This document shows, piece by piece, positions 30,499-37,812 of a stretch of DNA of 38,350 nt. Position numbers and translations under genes: made by a program. Under the pieces are notes generated by a model, which was given only the letters and a program-made list of their open reading frames with translations, was not told the DNA's origin and searched no databases. Each line of letters begins with the position of its first letter. Position 1 is the stretch's first letter. Source of the DNA: an uncultured Opitutia bacterium (GTDB lineage Bacteria > Verrucomicrobiota > Verrucomicrobiia > Opitutales > UBA953); contig CALEEU010000088.1 in the NCBI GenBank assembly GCA_937875975.1, positions 1 to 38,350 of the forward strand, given 5' to 3'.

Positions 30499-31344
30499 TC
30501 AGATGGCGACGGGCGCCTTGATCGCCGGATGCGGGTCGTAGCCTTCGATCGCGATGTCTTCGAACTTGAATGCAAAGAGATCCTTCACGTCAGGGTTCAG
30601 CACCAGGCGGGGCAGGGCGCGCGTCTCGCGCGAGAGCTGCAGTTCGACCTGCTCCACGTGGTTGGAATAGATGTGCGCGTCGCCGAAGGTGTGCACGAAA
30701 TGGCCCGGTTTCAGGCCCGTGACCTGCGCGATCATGTGCGTAAGCATGGCGTAGCTCGCGATGTTGAACGGCACGCCGAGGAAGAGGTCCGCGCTCCGCT
30801 GATAGAGCTGGCAGCTGAGGCGCCCATCGGTCGAGACGTAGAACTGGAAGAGCGTATGGCAAGGGGGCAGGGCGACCTGGTCGGCTTCCTGCGGATTCCA
30901 ACCGGTGACGATGAGGCGGCGGCTCGAGGGGTTGCGCTTGATCTCGTCGACGACGCGGCGGATCTGGTCGACGCCGTCATTCTCATAAGTGCCATCAGGC
31001 TTTTTCGTCGCACCGAAGCGGCGCCACTGGTGGCCGTAGACGGGACCGAGGTCGCCTTCCGGGCGGCCGAACTTCGCACACTGTTCAGCGCTAGCCCATT
31101 CGTTCCAGATGCTGACGCCACGCTCGGTGAGCCAGGCGTTCTGCGTGCTGCCGGAGAGGAACCAGAGTAGTTCGTGCGTGATCGACTTGAGGTGGACCTT
31201 CTTGGTCGTGAGCAGCGGGAAGCCTTCGGCGAGGTCGAAGCGCAGCTGCGCTCCGAAGATGCCGATCGTGCCCGTGCCGGTGCGGTCGCCCCGGATTTCT
31301 CCGTGCTGCCGGACTTGGCGAAGCAGGTCGAGATAGGCCTTCAT
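30499..31344 (-). CDS. thyA: Thymidylate synthase (ThyA)
   Basis: 281 residues, folate-dependent methylation of dUMP to dTMP. N-terminal DRTGTGTIGIFGAQLRFDL, HELLWFLSGSTQNAWL and WNEWA are typical. The nucleophile Cys is in ALPPCHTLFQFYV, the phosphate-binding Arg pair in PSSRRLIVTGWNP, and LYQRSADLFLGVPFNIASYA and GDAHIYSNHVEQ complete the active site. Intact and full-length. It diverges from lysS across 104 nt and is followed by folA. Confidence 0.97.
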   Translation of the reverse strand: MKAYLDLLRQVRQHGEIRGDRTGTGTIGIFGAQLRFDLAEGFPLLTTKKVHLKSITHELLWFLSGSTQNAWLTERGVSIWNEWASAEQCAKFGRPEGDLGPVYGHQWRRFGATKKPDGTYENDGVDQIRRVVDEIKRNPSSRRLIVTGWNPQEADQVALPPCHTLFQFYVSTDGRLSCQLYQRSADLFLGVPFNIASYAMLTHMIAQVTGLKPGHFVHTFGDAHIYSNHVEQVELQLSRETRALPRLVLNPDVKDLFAFKFEDIAIEGYDPHPAIKAPVAI

Positions 31345-31422
31345 GGGTCTCGGTTATTCTCCGGAAAGCCCCCGCCGCAACACGGAAAGCCGAACCTTTC
31401 GCCCTTGCCACCCCGCCTGCTC

Positions 31423-31445
31423 GGAGGCACCCCTTTGGGGTAGCC
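31423..31445 (+). promoter_or_regulatory. GGAGG and hairpin immediately upstream of lysS
   Basis: A consensus Shine-Dalgarno GGAGG (31423-31427) lies 21 nt before the lysS ATG, too far for normal use. It is followed by a hairpin: GGC-ACCCC (31426-31433), loop TTT, GGGGT-A-GCC (31437-31445), 8 bp with one bulged A. The hairpin ends 3 nt before the ATG. Folding would hide the closer GGGG (31437-31440) and partly the GGAGG. It may control lysS translation; there is no T-run, so it is not a terminator. Confidence 0.5.
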
Positions 31446-31448
31446 AAC

Positions 31449-32933
31449 ATGAGCGAAAAGCCCGACCTCAACGCCATCTCCCACGACCTGCATGCGGTCC
31501 GTAAGGAGAAGCTCGCCCTCCTTCGCGCCGCGGGCGAAGACCCCTTTCGTGCCGAGTGGAACCAGACCCATGTCTCGAACGAATGCCCGGCCCTTCTGCC
31601 CGAAGGCGTTGAAGAAGGTCCCGAGGTCTCCGTCGCCGGCCGTATCGTCGCCCTGCGCGTGATGGGTAAGGCCAGCTTCGTCAAGATTCTCGATCGTGGC
31701 GGCCTGATTCAGACCTACTTCACCCGCGACGCCCTGGGTGATGCGTACGACACCCATTTTAAGAAGATGGTCGATTCCGGCGACTTCGTCGGCGTCCGCG
31801 GCAAACTCTTCCGCACCAAGACGGGCGAGGTCACCGTGCGTGTCGCCGAATATAAGATGGTCGCGAAGTCCCTCCGCCCGCTGCCCGAGAAGTGGGCCGG
31901 TCTGACCGACGCCGAAAAGATTTACCGCCAGCGCTACCTCGACCTCGTCGTCAACGAGGAGTCCCGCCGCCGTCTCTTCACTCGCAGTCGCGTCGTCGAA
32001 TCGATCCGCCGTTTCCTCTGGAGCCGCCAGTTCACCGAAGTCGAGACCCCGGCCCTGCACGCCATCGCCGGCGGCGCCGCGGCCCGTCCGTTCGAGACGC
32101 ACTCCAACGCGCTCGATTGCGATTTCTATCTCCGTATCGCCCTCGAACTCCACCTGAAGCGCTGCCTCGTCGGCGGCATGGACCGCGTCTTCGAGATCGG
32201 CCGCGTCTTCCGTAATGAAGGTGTCTCGGTGAAGCATAGTCCTGAATTCACGATGCTCGAGGCCTACCAGGCCTATACGGATTACCGCGGCATGATGGAA
32301 CTCGTTCGCTCGATGATCCAGAAAGTCTGCGCCGAAGTCCTCGGCACGACCAGCGTCGTCCGTCCGGACGGCGTCGCCATCGAGCTCGGCGGCGAATGGC
32401 GCGAAGCGAAGTATAAAGACCTCATCATCGAACGCACGGGCGACCCGCAGTGGTTCTCGCGCTCGAAGGAAGAGAAAATCGCCGCGTGCAAGGCCCTCGG
32501 TCTGCATGAGCCCCGCACCGACTGGGAAGACTTCGAGGTCACCAACGAAGTGTTTGGCAAACTCATCGAGCCCGGCCTCATCCAGCCGACCTTCGTCACG
32601 CACATCCCAAAGGAACTCTGCCCGCTCGCTAAGGTCACCCTCAGCGACGATTCGACCATCGACGTCTTTGAACTCTGCATCAACGGCCAGGAGATCGCTC
32701 CGGCCTACTCCGAGCAGAACGACCCCGGCGTGCAGCGTCAGATGTTGCAGCTCCAAGCCGGCGCCGAGACCCAGAAGATCGACGAAGACTTCCTCCTCGC
32801 GCTCGAGCACGGCATGCCCCCCGCGGGCGGCCTCGGCATCGGCATCGATCGCCTGGTGATCCTGCTGACCGGCGCGGCCAATATCCGCGACGTCATCCTG
32901 TTCCCGACGCTCGCGCCCGAAGCGCAGGCCTGA
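31449..32933 (+). CDS. lysS: Lysyl-tRNA synthetase (class II)
   Basis: 494 residues. Charges tRNA-Lys. The N-terminal OB-fold anticodon-binding domain (about 55-150: VSVAGRIVALRVMGKASFVKI) is followed by the class II core. Motif 1 region is FTEVETPALHAIAGGAAARPF, motif 2 is RVFEIGRVFRNEGVSVKHSPEF, and motif 3 is GLGIGIDRLVILLTG. Length and motifs are normal. ATG at 31449 is the only in-frame start fitting; see the upstream hairpin. The lolC/E-type permease begins 10 nt after the stop, a pairing common in related bacteria, so the three genes are probably co-transcribed. Confidence 0.97.
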   Translation: MSEKPDLNAISHDLHAVRKEKLALLRAAGEDPFRAEWNQTHVSNECPALLPEGVEEGPEVSVAGRIVALRVMGKASFVKILDRGGLIQTYFTRDALGDAYDTHFKKMVDSGDFVGVRGKLFRTKTGEVTVRVAEYKMVAKSLRPLPEKWAGLTDAEKIYRQRYLDLVVNEESRRRLFTRSRVVESIRRFLWSRQFTEVETPALHAIAGGAAARPFETHSNALDCDFYLRIALELHLKRCLVGGMDRVFEIGRVFRNEGVSVKHSPEFTMLEAYQAYTDYRGMMELVRSMIQKVCAEVLGTTSVVRPDGVAIELGGEWREAKYKDLIIERTGDPQWFSRSKEEKIAACKALGLHEPRTDWEDFEVTNEVFGKLIEPGLIQPTFVTHIPKELCPLAKVTLSDDSTIDVFELCINGQEIAPAYSEQNDPGVQRQMLQLQAGAETQKIDEDFLLALEHGMPPAGGLGIGIDRLVILLTGAANIRDVILFPTLAPEAQA

Positions 32934-32943
32934 GTCCTTTCCC

Positions 32944-34164
32944 TTGCCCTGGTTCCTCCATCTCGCCCTCCGTCAGCTCTTTCCTCCCGGTAAGCGCTTC
33001 CCGGCGTTCGCGACGGTATCGATCCTCGGCGTCGGCCTCGGCGTGGCGTCGTTGCTCATCGTGCAGACGGTGATGAACGGCTTCGGCGAAGAGCATCGCC
33101 TGCGCATCCGCGAATCCTTCGGCGACTGCCAGGTCACTGCCGCCGCACCCATCGAGCGCCCTGAAGCGCTCGCGAGGCAACTCGCCGCCAGCCCCGAGGT
33201 CTCCTCCGCTTCCCCCTATGCCGAAGGCCCCGCGCTCGCGCGCAATGGCGACTTCTCCGGCATCGCGCAGGTGCGTGGTATCGATCCGTCGGACCCCGCC
33301 CAGCCAGCCCGCAAGTACGTCTATGGCGGCAGCTTCGACGACCTCGACGACGGCCGCATCATCCTCGGCGCCGGCCTCGCCCGCGCCCTGCGCGTGCGCG
33401 TCGGCGACCGCATCGAGATCTGGTCGCCCGCGATGGCCGAGCGCGCCGAGAAGGGCAAGGCCCCGCTGCCTGCTGAATTCGAGGTCTGCGCGGTGATCGT
33501 CACCGGCTTCACCGAGGTCGATAACGCCGCGGCGCTCATCCCGCTCCGCCGCTTCCGCGAAATCTGGAATCTCGGCCCGCGCGCCCACGGCCTCACGCTC
33601 CGCCTGAAGCAGCCAGCGCTCGCTGAGGCGACCGCTGGCCGCCTCGCGGTCGGCCACCCTGGACTACGTTTCCGCCCATGGCAGGATATCAAGAAGGACT
33701 TCCTCGCGGCCATCCGCTTCGAGAAGACGATGCTCTTCTTCCTGATGTTCATCATCACACTCGTCGCCTCGTTCTCAATCGGCAGTACGCTCTTCTCGGC
33801 CGTCATCCGCCGTTCACGCGAAGTGGGTGTGCTCGCCTCGCTTGGTGCCGCGCGCTGGCAGGTCGTCTGCCTCTTCGGACTGCAGGGCCTTCTCATTGGC
33901 GCCCTCGGCACACTCCTCGGCTTCGTGCTCACTTGGACGATTCTCGCCTTCCGCGACGGTATCCTTGGCACGATCAATCGCTTCTTCGGTGGCGGTGACA
34001 TGGTGGCTAATATCTATCAGTTCTCAAAGGTGCCGCTCCATTACGACGCCACGGATTTTGTTATCGCTGCGGCGTTTACCTTACTGACTACGGCGATCGC
34101 CGGCCTGGTGCCTGCGCTCTGGGCCGCCGGTCGCAAACCCTCGGAGGCCATGCGCGATGCCTGA
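32944..34164 (+). CDS. LolC/LolE-family lipoprotein-releasing ABC permease
   Basis: 406 residues. Inner-membrane permease that extracts lipoproteins for transfer to the outer membrane. One N-terminal TM helix (about 22-45, FATVSILGVGLGVASLLIVQ) is followed by VMNGFGEEHRLRI, a large periplasmic domain (about 50-265), and three C-terminal TM helices with IRRSREVGVLASLGAARWQV, the FtsX-type coupling motif. The TTG start at 32944 is accepted because the next residues PWFLHLALRQLFPPGKRF match the family N-terminus and no ATG is available before the first helix. Only one permease is present, so it probably works as a homodimer with LolD. It overlaps lolD by 8 nt. An outer membrane is implied. Confidence 0.88.
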   Translation: MPWFLHLALRQLFPPGKRFPAFATVSILGVGLGVASLLIVQTVMNGFGEEHRLRIRESFGDCQVTAAAPIERPEALARQLAASPEVSSASPYAEGPALARNGDFSGIAQVRGIDPSDPAQPARKYVYGGSFDDLDDGRIILGAGLARALRVRVGDRIEIWSPAMAERAEKGKAPLPAEFEVCAVIVTGFTEVDNAAALIPLRRFREIWNLGPRAHGLTLRLKQPALAEATAGRLAVGHPGLRFRPWQDIKKDFLAAIRFEKTMLFFLMFIITLVASFSIGSTLFSAVIRRSREVGVLASLGAARWQVVCLFGLQGLLIGALGTLLGFVLTWTILAFRDGILGTINRFFGGGDMVANIYQFSKVPLHYDATDFVIAAAFTLLTTAIAGLVPALWAAGRKPSEAMRDA

Positions 34165-34828
34165 CGTCGTCCTTCAAGCCCGCGGCCTCGCCAAGGCCTT
34201 CGCCTCGCCTGCCGGCCCGCTGCCGGTACTGACCGACGTCTCGCTCGAGATCTTGGCGGGTGAGTCCGTCTCGATCCGCGGTTCCTCCGGCTCGGGTAAG
34301 ACCACGTTGCTCCAGCAGCTCGGCGGCCTCGACCAGCCGGACTCGGGTGAAGTCCTTATCTTCGCGCCAGGTGCTGGCCTCGTCGCCCCGCGCTCATCGC
34401 TTGGCCGCGGAGTGGGCTTCGTCTTCCAGAACTACCAGTTGATGCCCGAGCTCACCGCGCTTGAGAACGTCGCGCTCGCCGCACGCATCGCCGGTGTGCC
34501 CTCGGTTTCCGCGACTGCGGCCGCCCGCTCTTTACTGACGCAGGTCGGTCTCGGCGCCCGTCTGGAGCATCTCCCTTCGAAGCTTTCCGGCGGTGAATGC
34601 CAGCGTGTCGCCATCGCTCGCGCCTTGGTTAACCGGCCCTCGGTGATTCTGGCCGACGAACCGACCGGCAATCTCGACGAGCGCACGGGTGCGGAGATCA
34701 TGGACCTCCTGCTGGGCGTCGTCGCCGAGCGCGGAGCGGCCTTGATCCTCGTCACGCACAGCCGTGAGTTCGCCGAGCGCGCCCACCGCCGCTTCGTGCT
34801 CTCCGGCGGCGTGCTTACTCCTGCCTGA
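34157..34828 (+). CDS. lolD: LolD-family ABC transporter ATP-binding protein
   Basis: 223 residues. ATPase driving the adjacent LolC/E permease. Walker A is GSSGSGKTTLLQQLGGLD, the Q-loop is VFQNYQLMPELTALENV, the signature is KLSGGECQRVAIARALV, and Walker B is ILADEPTGNLDERTG with VTHSREFAERAHR after it. All motifs are intact. The start at 34157 overlaps the permease by 8 nt, so synthesis is coupled. Confidence 0.93.
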   Translation: MPDVVLQARGLAKAFASPAGPLPVLTDVSLEILAGESVSIRGSSGSGKTTLLQQLGGLDQPDSGEVLIFAPGAGLVAPRSSLGRGVGFVFQNYQLMPELTALENVALAARIAGVPSVSATAAARSLLTQVGLGARLEHLPSKLSGGECQRVAIARALVNRPSVILADEPTGNLDERTGAEIMDLLLGVVAERGAALILVTHSREFAERAHRRFVLSGGVLTPA

Positions 34829-34866
34829 TTTGACAAAAGGGCGGGGCAGTGTTGTGTGGGCAGGAC

Positions 34867-35517
34867 ATGAACGCCGCTCTGACGCCCGCCCAACTTCTCG
34901 CTTCCCTTGAATGGCGCTACGCCACCAAGGCTTTCGATACCCGTAAGCTTCCGGACGCCACCTGGGCCGCACTCGAGGAGTCCCTTCGCCTGACGCCTTC
35001 GTCCTACGGCCTCCAACCTTGGAAGTTCTTCATCATCTCGGACCCGGCCGTCCGCGCCAAACTCCGTCCGGTTTCCTGGAATCAGACGCAGGTCACCGAT
35101 GCCTCGCATCTCGTGGTCTTCGCCCGTCGTACCGAAATCACCGAGAAGGACGTGAACGATTTCTTCCACCAGATGGTCTCCGAGCGTAACGCGGATGCTT
35201 CGAAACTCGAACCCTACCGCCAGATGATGCTCGGCGGCGTGGTCAACGGTAAGGACGCCGCGGGCCAGAAGGAATGGGCGGCCCGTCAGCTCTACATCGC
35301 CCTCGGGCAGCTCATGGGAGCCGCCGCGGCCCTCGCGGTCGACACGTGCGCGCTCGAAGGTATCGACCCCGACGCCTACACGGAGATTCTCGGACTGAAG
35401 GGCAGTGGCTATGAAGTCATCGTCGCCTGCGCCATCGGCTACCGCTCTCCGGAAGACAAGTACGCCGGGATGAAGAAGATCCGTTATCCGGCCAGCCGCG
35501 TCATCGGCCGCGTCTGA
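34867..35517 (+). CDS. NAD(P)H-dependent oxidoreductase of the nitroreductase family
   Basis: 216 residues, FMN-dependent nitroreductase (NfsB-like) fold: SLEWRYATKAFDTRKLPDA with the flavin-binding Arg, LRLTPSSYGLQPWKFFIIS, and C-terminal GLKGSGYEVIVACAIGYR. Such enzymes reduce quinones, nitro compounds or dihydropteridines. I chose the ATG at 34867 with GGCAGGAC before it. It starts 38 nt after lolD and may belong to that transcript. Its stop abuts the reverse-strand helicase stop (TGATCA). Physiological substrate unknown. Confidence 0.87.
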   Translation: MNAALTPAQLLASLEWRYATKAFDTRKLPDATWAALEESLRLTPSSYGLQPWKFFIISDPAVRAKLRPVSWNQTQVTDASHLVVFARRTEITEKDVNDFFHQMVSERNADASKLEPYRQMMLGGVVNGKDAAGQKEWAARQLYIALGQLMGAAAALAVDTCALEGIDPDAYTEILGLKGSGYEVIVACAIGYRSPEDKYAGMKKIRYPASRVIGRV

Positions 35518-37812
35518 TCAGCTGCGGGCGGACCAGCGCACGAATTCCTCGTCGTCGGTCAGTACCTGTGGGTCTCCGTATTCCGTCGAAAGCAGGCTGC
35601 GATACGCCTCGTCGGCGAAGCGGCGGCAGTGCAGGAGCACGCGTGCCGAGTGGCCGGGTGCACGGACGAGTCGGCCGAGCGCCTGGTTGACCTTGCGCAT
35701 GCCGGGGCGGACGTACGCCAGCGAGAACGCGTCTTCGGCACCGGCTTCGACGAACATCTTGCGCCGGGCTTCTTGGAGCGCGTTGACCTCCGGGAGCGCC
35801 GGACCGATCACCACCGCCGAGCGGATGCGACCGCCCAGCATGTCGACGCCTTCGCCGAGCGAGCCCCCGAGAATCAGGCAGAGGATGGTGTAGCGGTTGA
35901 GTGAATCCTCGACGAAGCGCGCGGTACCATCAGGGCCCAGTCCGCGGGGTTGCACGGCCACGTCGGCCTTCGGATCAAGGTTGCGCACTTCCTTCACTGC
36001 GGCCTCGGCATATTTATACGACGGGAAGAAGGCCGCGACTGCGCCTTCTTGCGAGAGACGGAGTAGGGCAGCGCCGGTGCGAGCCATGTAGCCTTCGCGG
36101 GTTTTAAGGCGCGTGTCCACGCGTCCGTCGATCGCGACGGTGTAAGCGCCTTGGCGCCACGGCGCCAGGGCGTTGACCATCACGAGATTATCCGGGTCGA
36201 GCCCGCAGTCGGCCGCGAGCGAGCCGCGCGGCCCGGGCGTGGCGGTCATCAGTAAGGTGTGGCCGAATGCGCGCAGGCGTTCGCCGGTGGCTTTGGCGGC
36301 GGAAAGGCAATCGAGGCTGAGCAGGCCAGGCTTCGGCGACCAGAGGAGCCAACCGAGGTCAGCGGCTTCGAGGCGTTCGGACCACGTTGCGGCGTTCCAG
36401 ACGGCCTGTTTGGCCGCGTCCGGAAGGTCGTCGGTGTTGAACGGGTGTTCGGCGGCGAGTACGGACATGCGTTCCGCGATGGCCATCGCTTCAATACGGT
36501 CATCCGGCGAAATCGCGTCGGCCTTCGGTAGGCGATGGAGGAAGTCGGCCCACATCTGGGCGGTCTGACACCAGGCTTCGGGAGCGCGGAAACGCGTGAG
36601 CGTGAAGGCGAAGTCGGCCGCCGCCTGTTCATCATCACGGAGCGAGAGGCATTCCGCGGCACGGTCAGGCAGGTTGTGGGCTTCGTCTACGATGAGCACC
36701 GTATCATGGATATCCCATCCCGGCACGGTCTCGAGCGCGGCCCGATTACGCGGGGAGAAGACGTAGTTGTAGTCGCAGATGACGACGTCGGCGTGTGCGA
36801 GCATCGCTTTGGTGATGTCCCACGGTGGCACGCCCGCGATGCGGCCGATCTCGCGGACACGACGGAGGTCGGCGGCTTCCTCAAGGAGATGCTGCGGGTC
36901 GATCTTCGCGTTGGCCCAGTTGCGCCGGATTTGCTCAGGGTCGTCGGTGATGCCGTCGACCTCGTGTTCAGAGCGCGGGCGGAGCAGCACGGCGCGGAGC
37001 TCGTTGCTGCGGGCGAGGCGGCGGAGTTCGGTGAGTACCTGCGTCTGTCCGGTGCCCTTGCCGGTGAGGTAGAGGAGGCGACCGGCGCGGCCGCCGCGGA
37101 GGAGGCCGAGTCCGTGACGCAAGGCCGCGGAGGTCTTGCCGAAGCCCGTCGGCGCGACGAGCAGGCGCGTGGGCGAATCGAGGCCGGCTTGGTCGAGGTC
37201 GGCGCAGCATTGGAGCCACTCCGGCCGTGGTTCCTTGAACGGGAGCCGGTCCGGAAGGTTGAGCAGTCGCGCATGACTGGCGCGACGATTCTCGGCGTGC
37301 GCGGCGAGCGTCTCCGCCTGCGTGAGCAGGTCGGCTTCGGCGGAGCGGGGTAGGGCGACGGGCTGGCGGGTGCCGTCCGCGGGGTCGATGAAGATGAGTT
37401 CCCCTTTTACCTCGCGGGCGCCGGAGCCCAAACGGGCGGCGTGGCAGTAGGCCGCGAGCTGCAGGAAGTGGTGGGCGAAGCGACCGATGAGGAATTCGGG
37501 TTTCCGCGGGAGCTTCAGGCTGATCGTTTTGATCTCACGGATGCGGACCTCATTGGCTGTCTCGAGCCATTGGTCAGCGCGGCCGGTGATGGCGATCGTC
37601 CAGCCAAGGGCGCCCACTTCGCAGGCGATGGTGCGCTCGAACTGCCAGCCCTGGCCTTCGGCTTCGGCGACCTTGCGCATGGTCTCGTGCCATTGGCGGC
37701 CCGCTTCGGCGCGCCAAGGAGCACCACCGGCACCGGCGCCCGGACCAGGTCGGAACGTCGCGAACTCCTGTGCGCTCAGTTCCACGCGCTTCGCCTTGAT
37801 GTCGATGCGCAT
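35518..37812 (-). CDS. PD-(D/E)XK nuclease fused to a Rad3/DinG-type helicase
   Basis: 764 residues. The N-terminal ~170 residues carry a RecB/Cas4-type nuclease: H42 in RQWHETM, D80 in ITGRADQW, E93 and K95 in REIKTI, and Q118/Y122 in FLQLAAYCHA. The helicase follows: Walker A PTGFGKT (221-227), DEAH at 376-379 in LIVDEAHNLPD, and helicase-C motifs LGGSLGEGVDML and NQALGRLVRAPGHSARV. Relatives such as DinG, XPD and Rad3 usually have four cysteines for a 4Fe-4S cluster between Walker A and DEAH; in 275-345 there is none, and the segment reads GVPPWDITKAM where relatives have a Cys-Pro. The cluster is therefore probably absent. DNA repair or recombination is the likely role. ATG overlaps the upstream gene's stop by one base. 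Confidence 0.88.
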   Translation of the reverse strand: MRIDIKAKRVELSAQEFATFRPGPGAGAGGAPWRAEAGRQWHETMRKVAEAEGQGWQFERTIACEVGALGWTIAITGRADQWLETANEVRIREIKTISLKLPRKPEFLIGRFAHHFLQLAAYCHAARLGSGAREVKGELIFIDPADGTRQPVALPRSAEADLLTQAETLAAHAENRRASHARLLNLPDRLPFKEPRPEWLQCCADLDQAGLDSPTRLLVAPTGFGKTSAALRHGLGLLRGGRAGRLLYLTGKGTGQTQVLTELRRLARSNELRAVLLRPRSEHEVDGITDDPEQIRRNWANAKIDPQHLLEEAADLRRVREIGRIAGVPPWDITKAMLAHADVVICDYNYVFSPRNRAALETVPGWDIHDTVLIVDEAHNLPDRAAECLSLRDDEQAAADFAFTLTRFRAPEAWCQTAQMWADFLHRLPKADAISPDDRIEAMAIAERMSVLAAEHPFNTDDLPDAAKQAVWNAATWSERLEAADLGWLLWSPKPGLLSLDCLSAAKATGERLRAFGHTLLMTATPGPRGSLAADCGLDPDNLVMVNALAPWRQGAYTVAIDGRVDTRLKTREGYMARTGAALLRLSQEGAVAAFFPSYKYAEAAVKEVRNLDPKADVAVQPRGLGPDGTARFVEDSLNRYTILCLILGGSLGEGVDMLGGRIRSAVVIGPALPEVNALQEARRKMFVEAGAEDAFSLAYVRPGMRKVNQALGRLVRAPGHSARVLLHCRRFADEAYRSLLSTEYGDPQVLTDDEEFVRWSARS

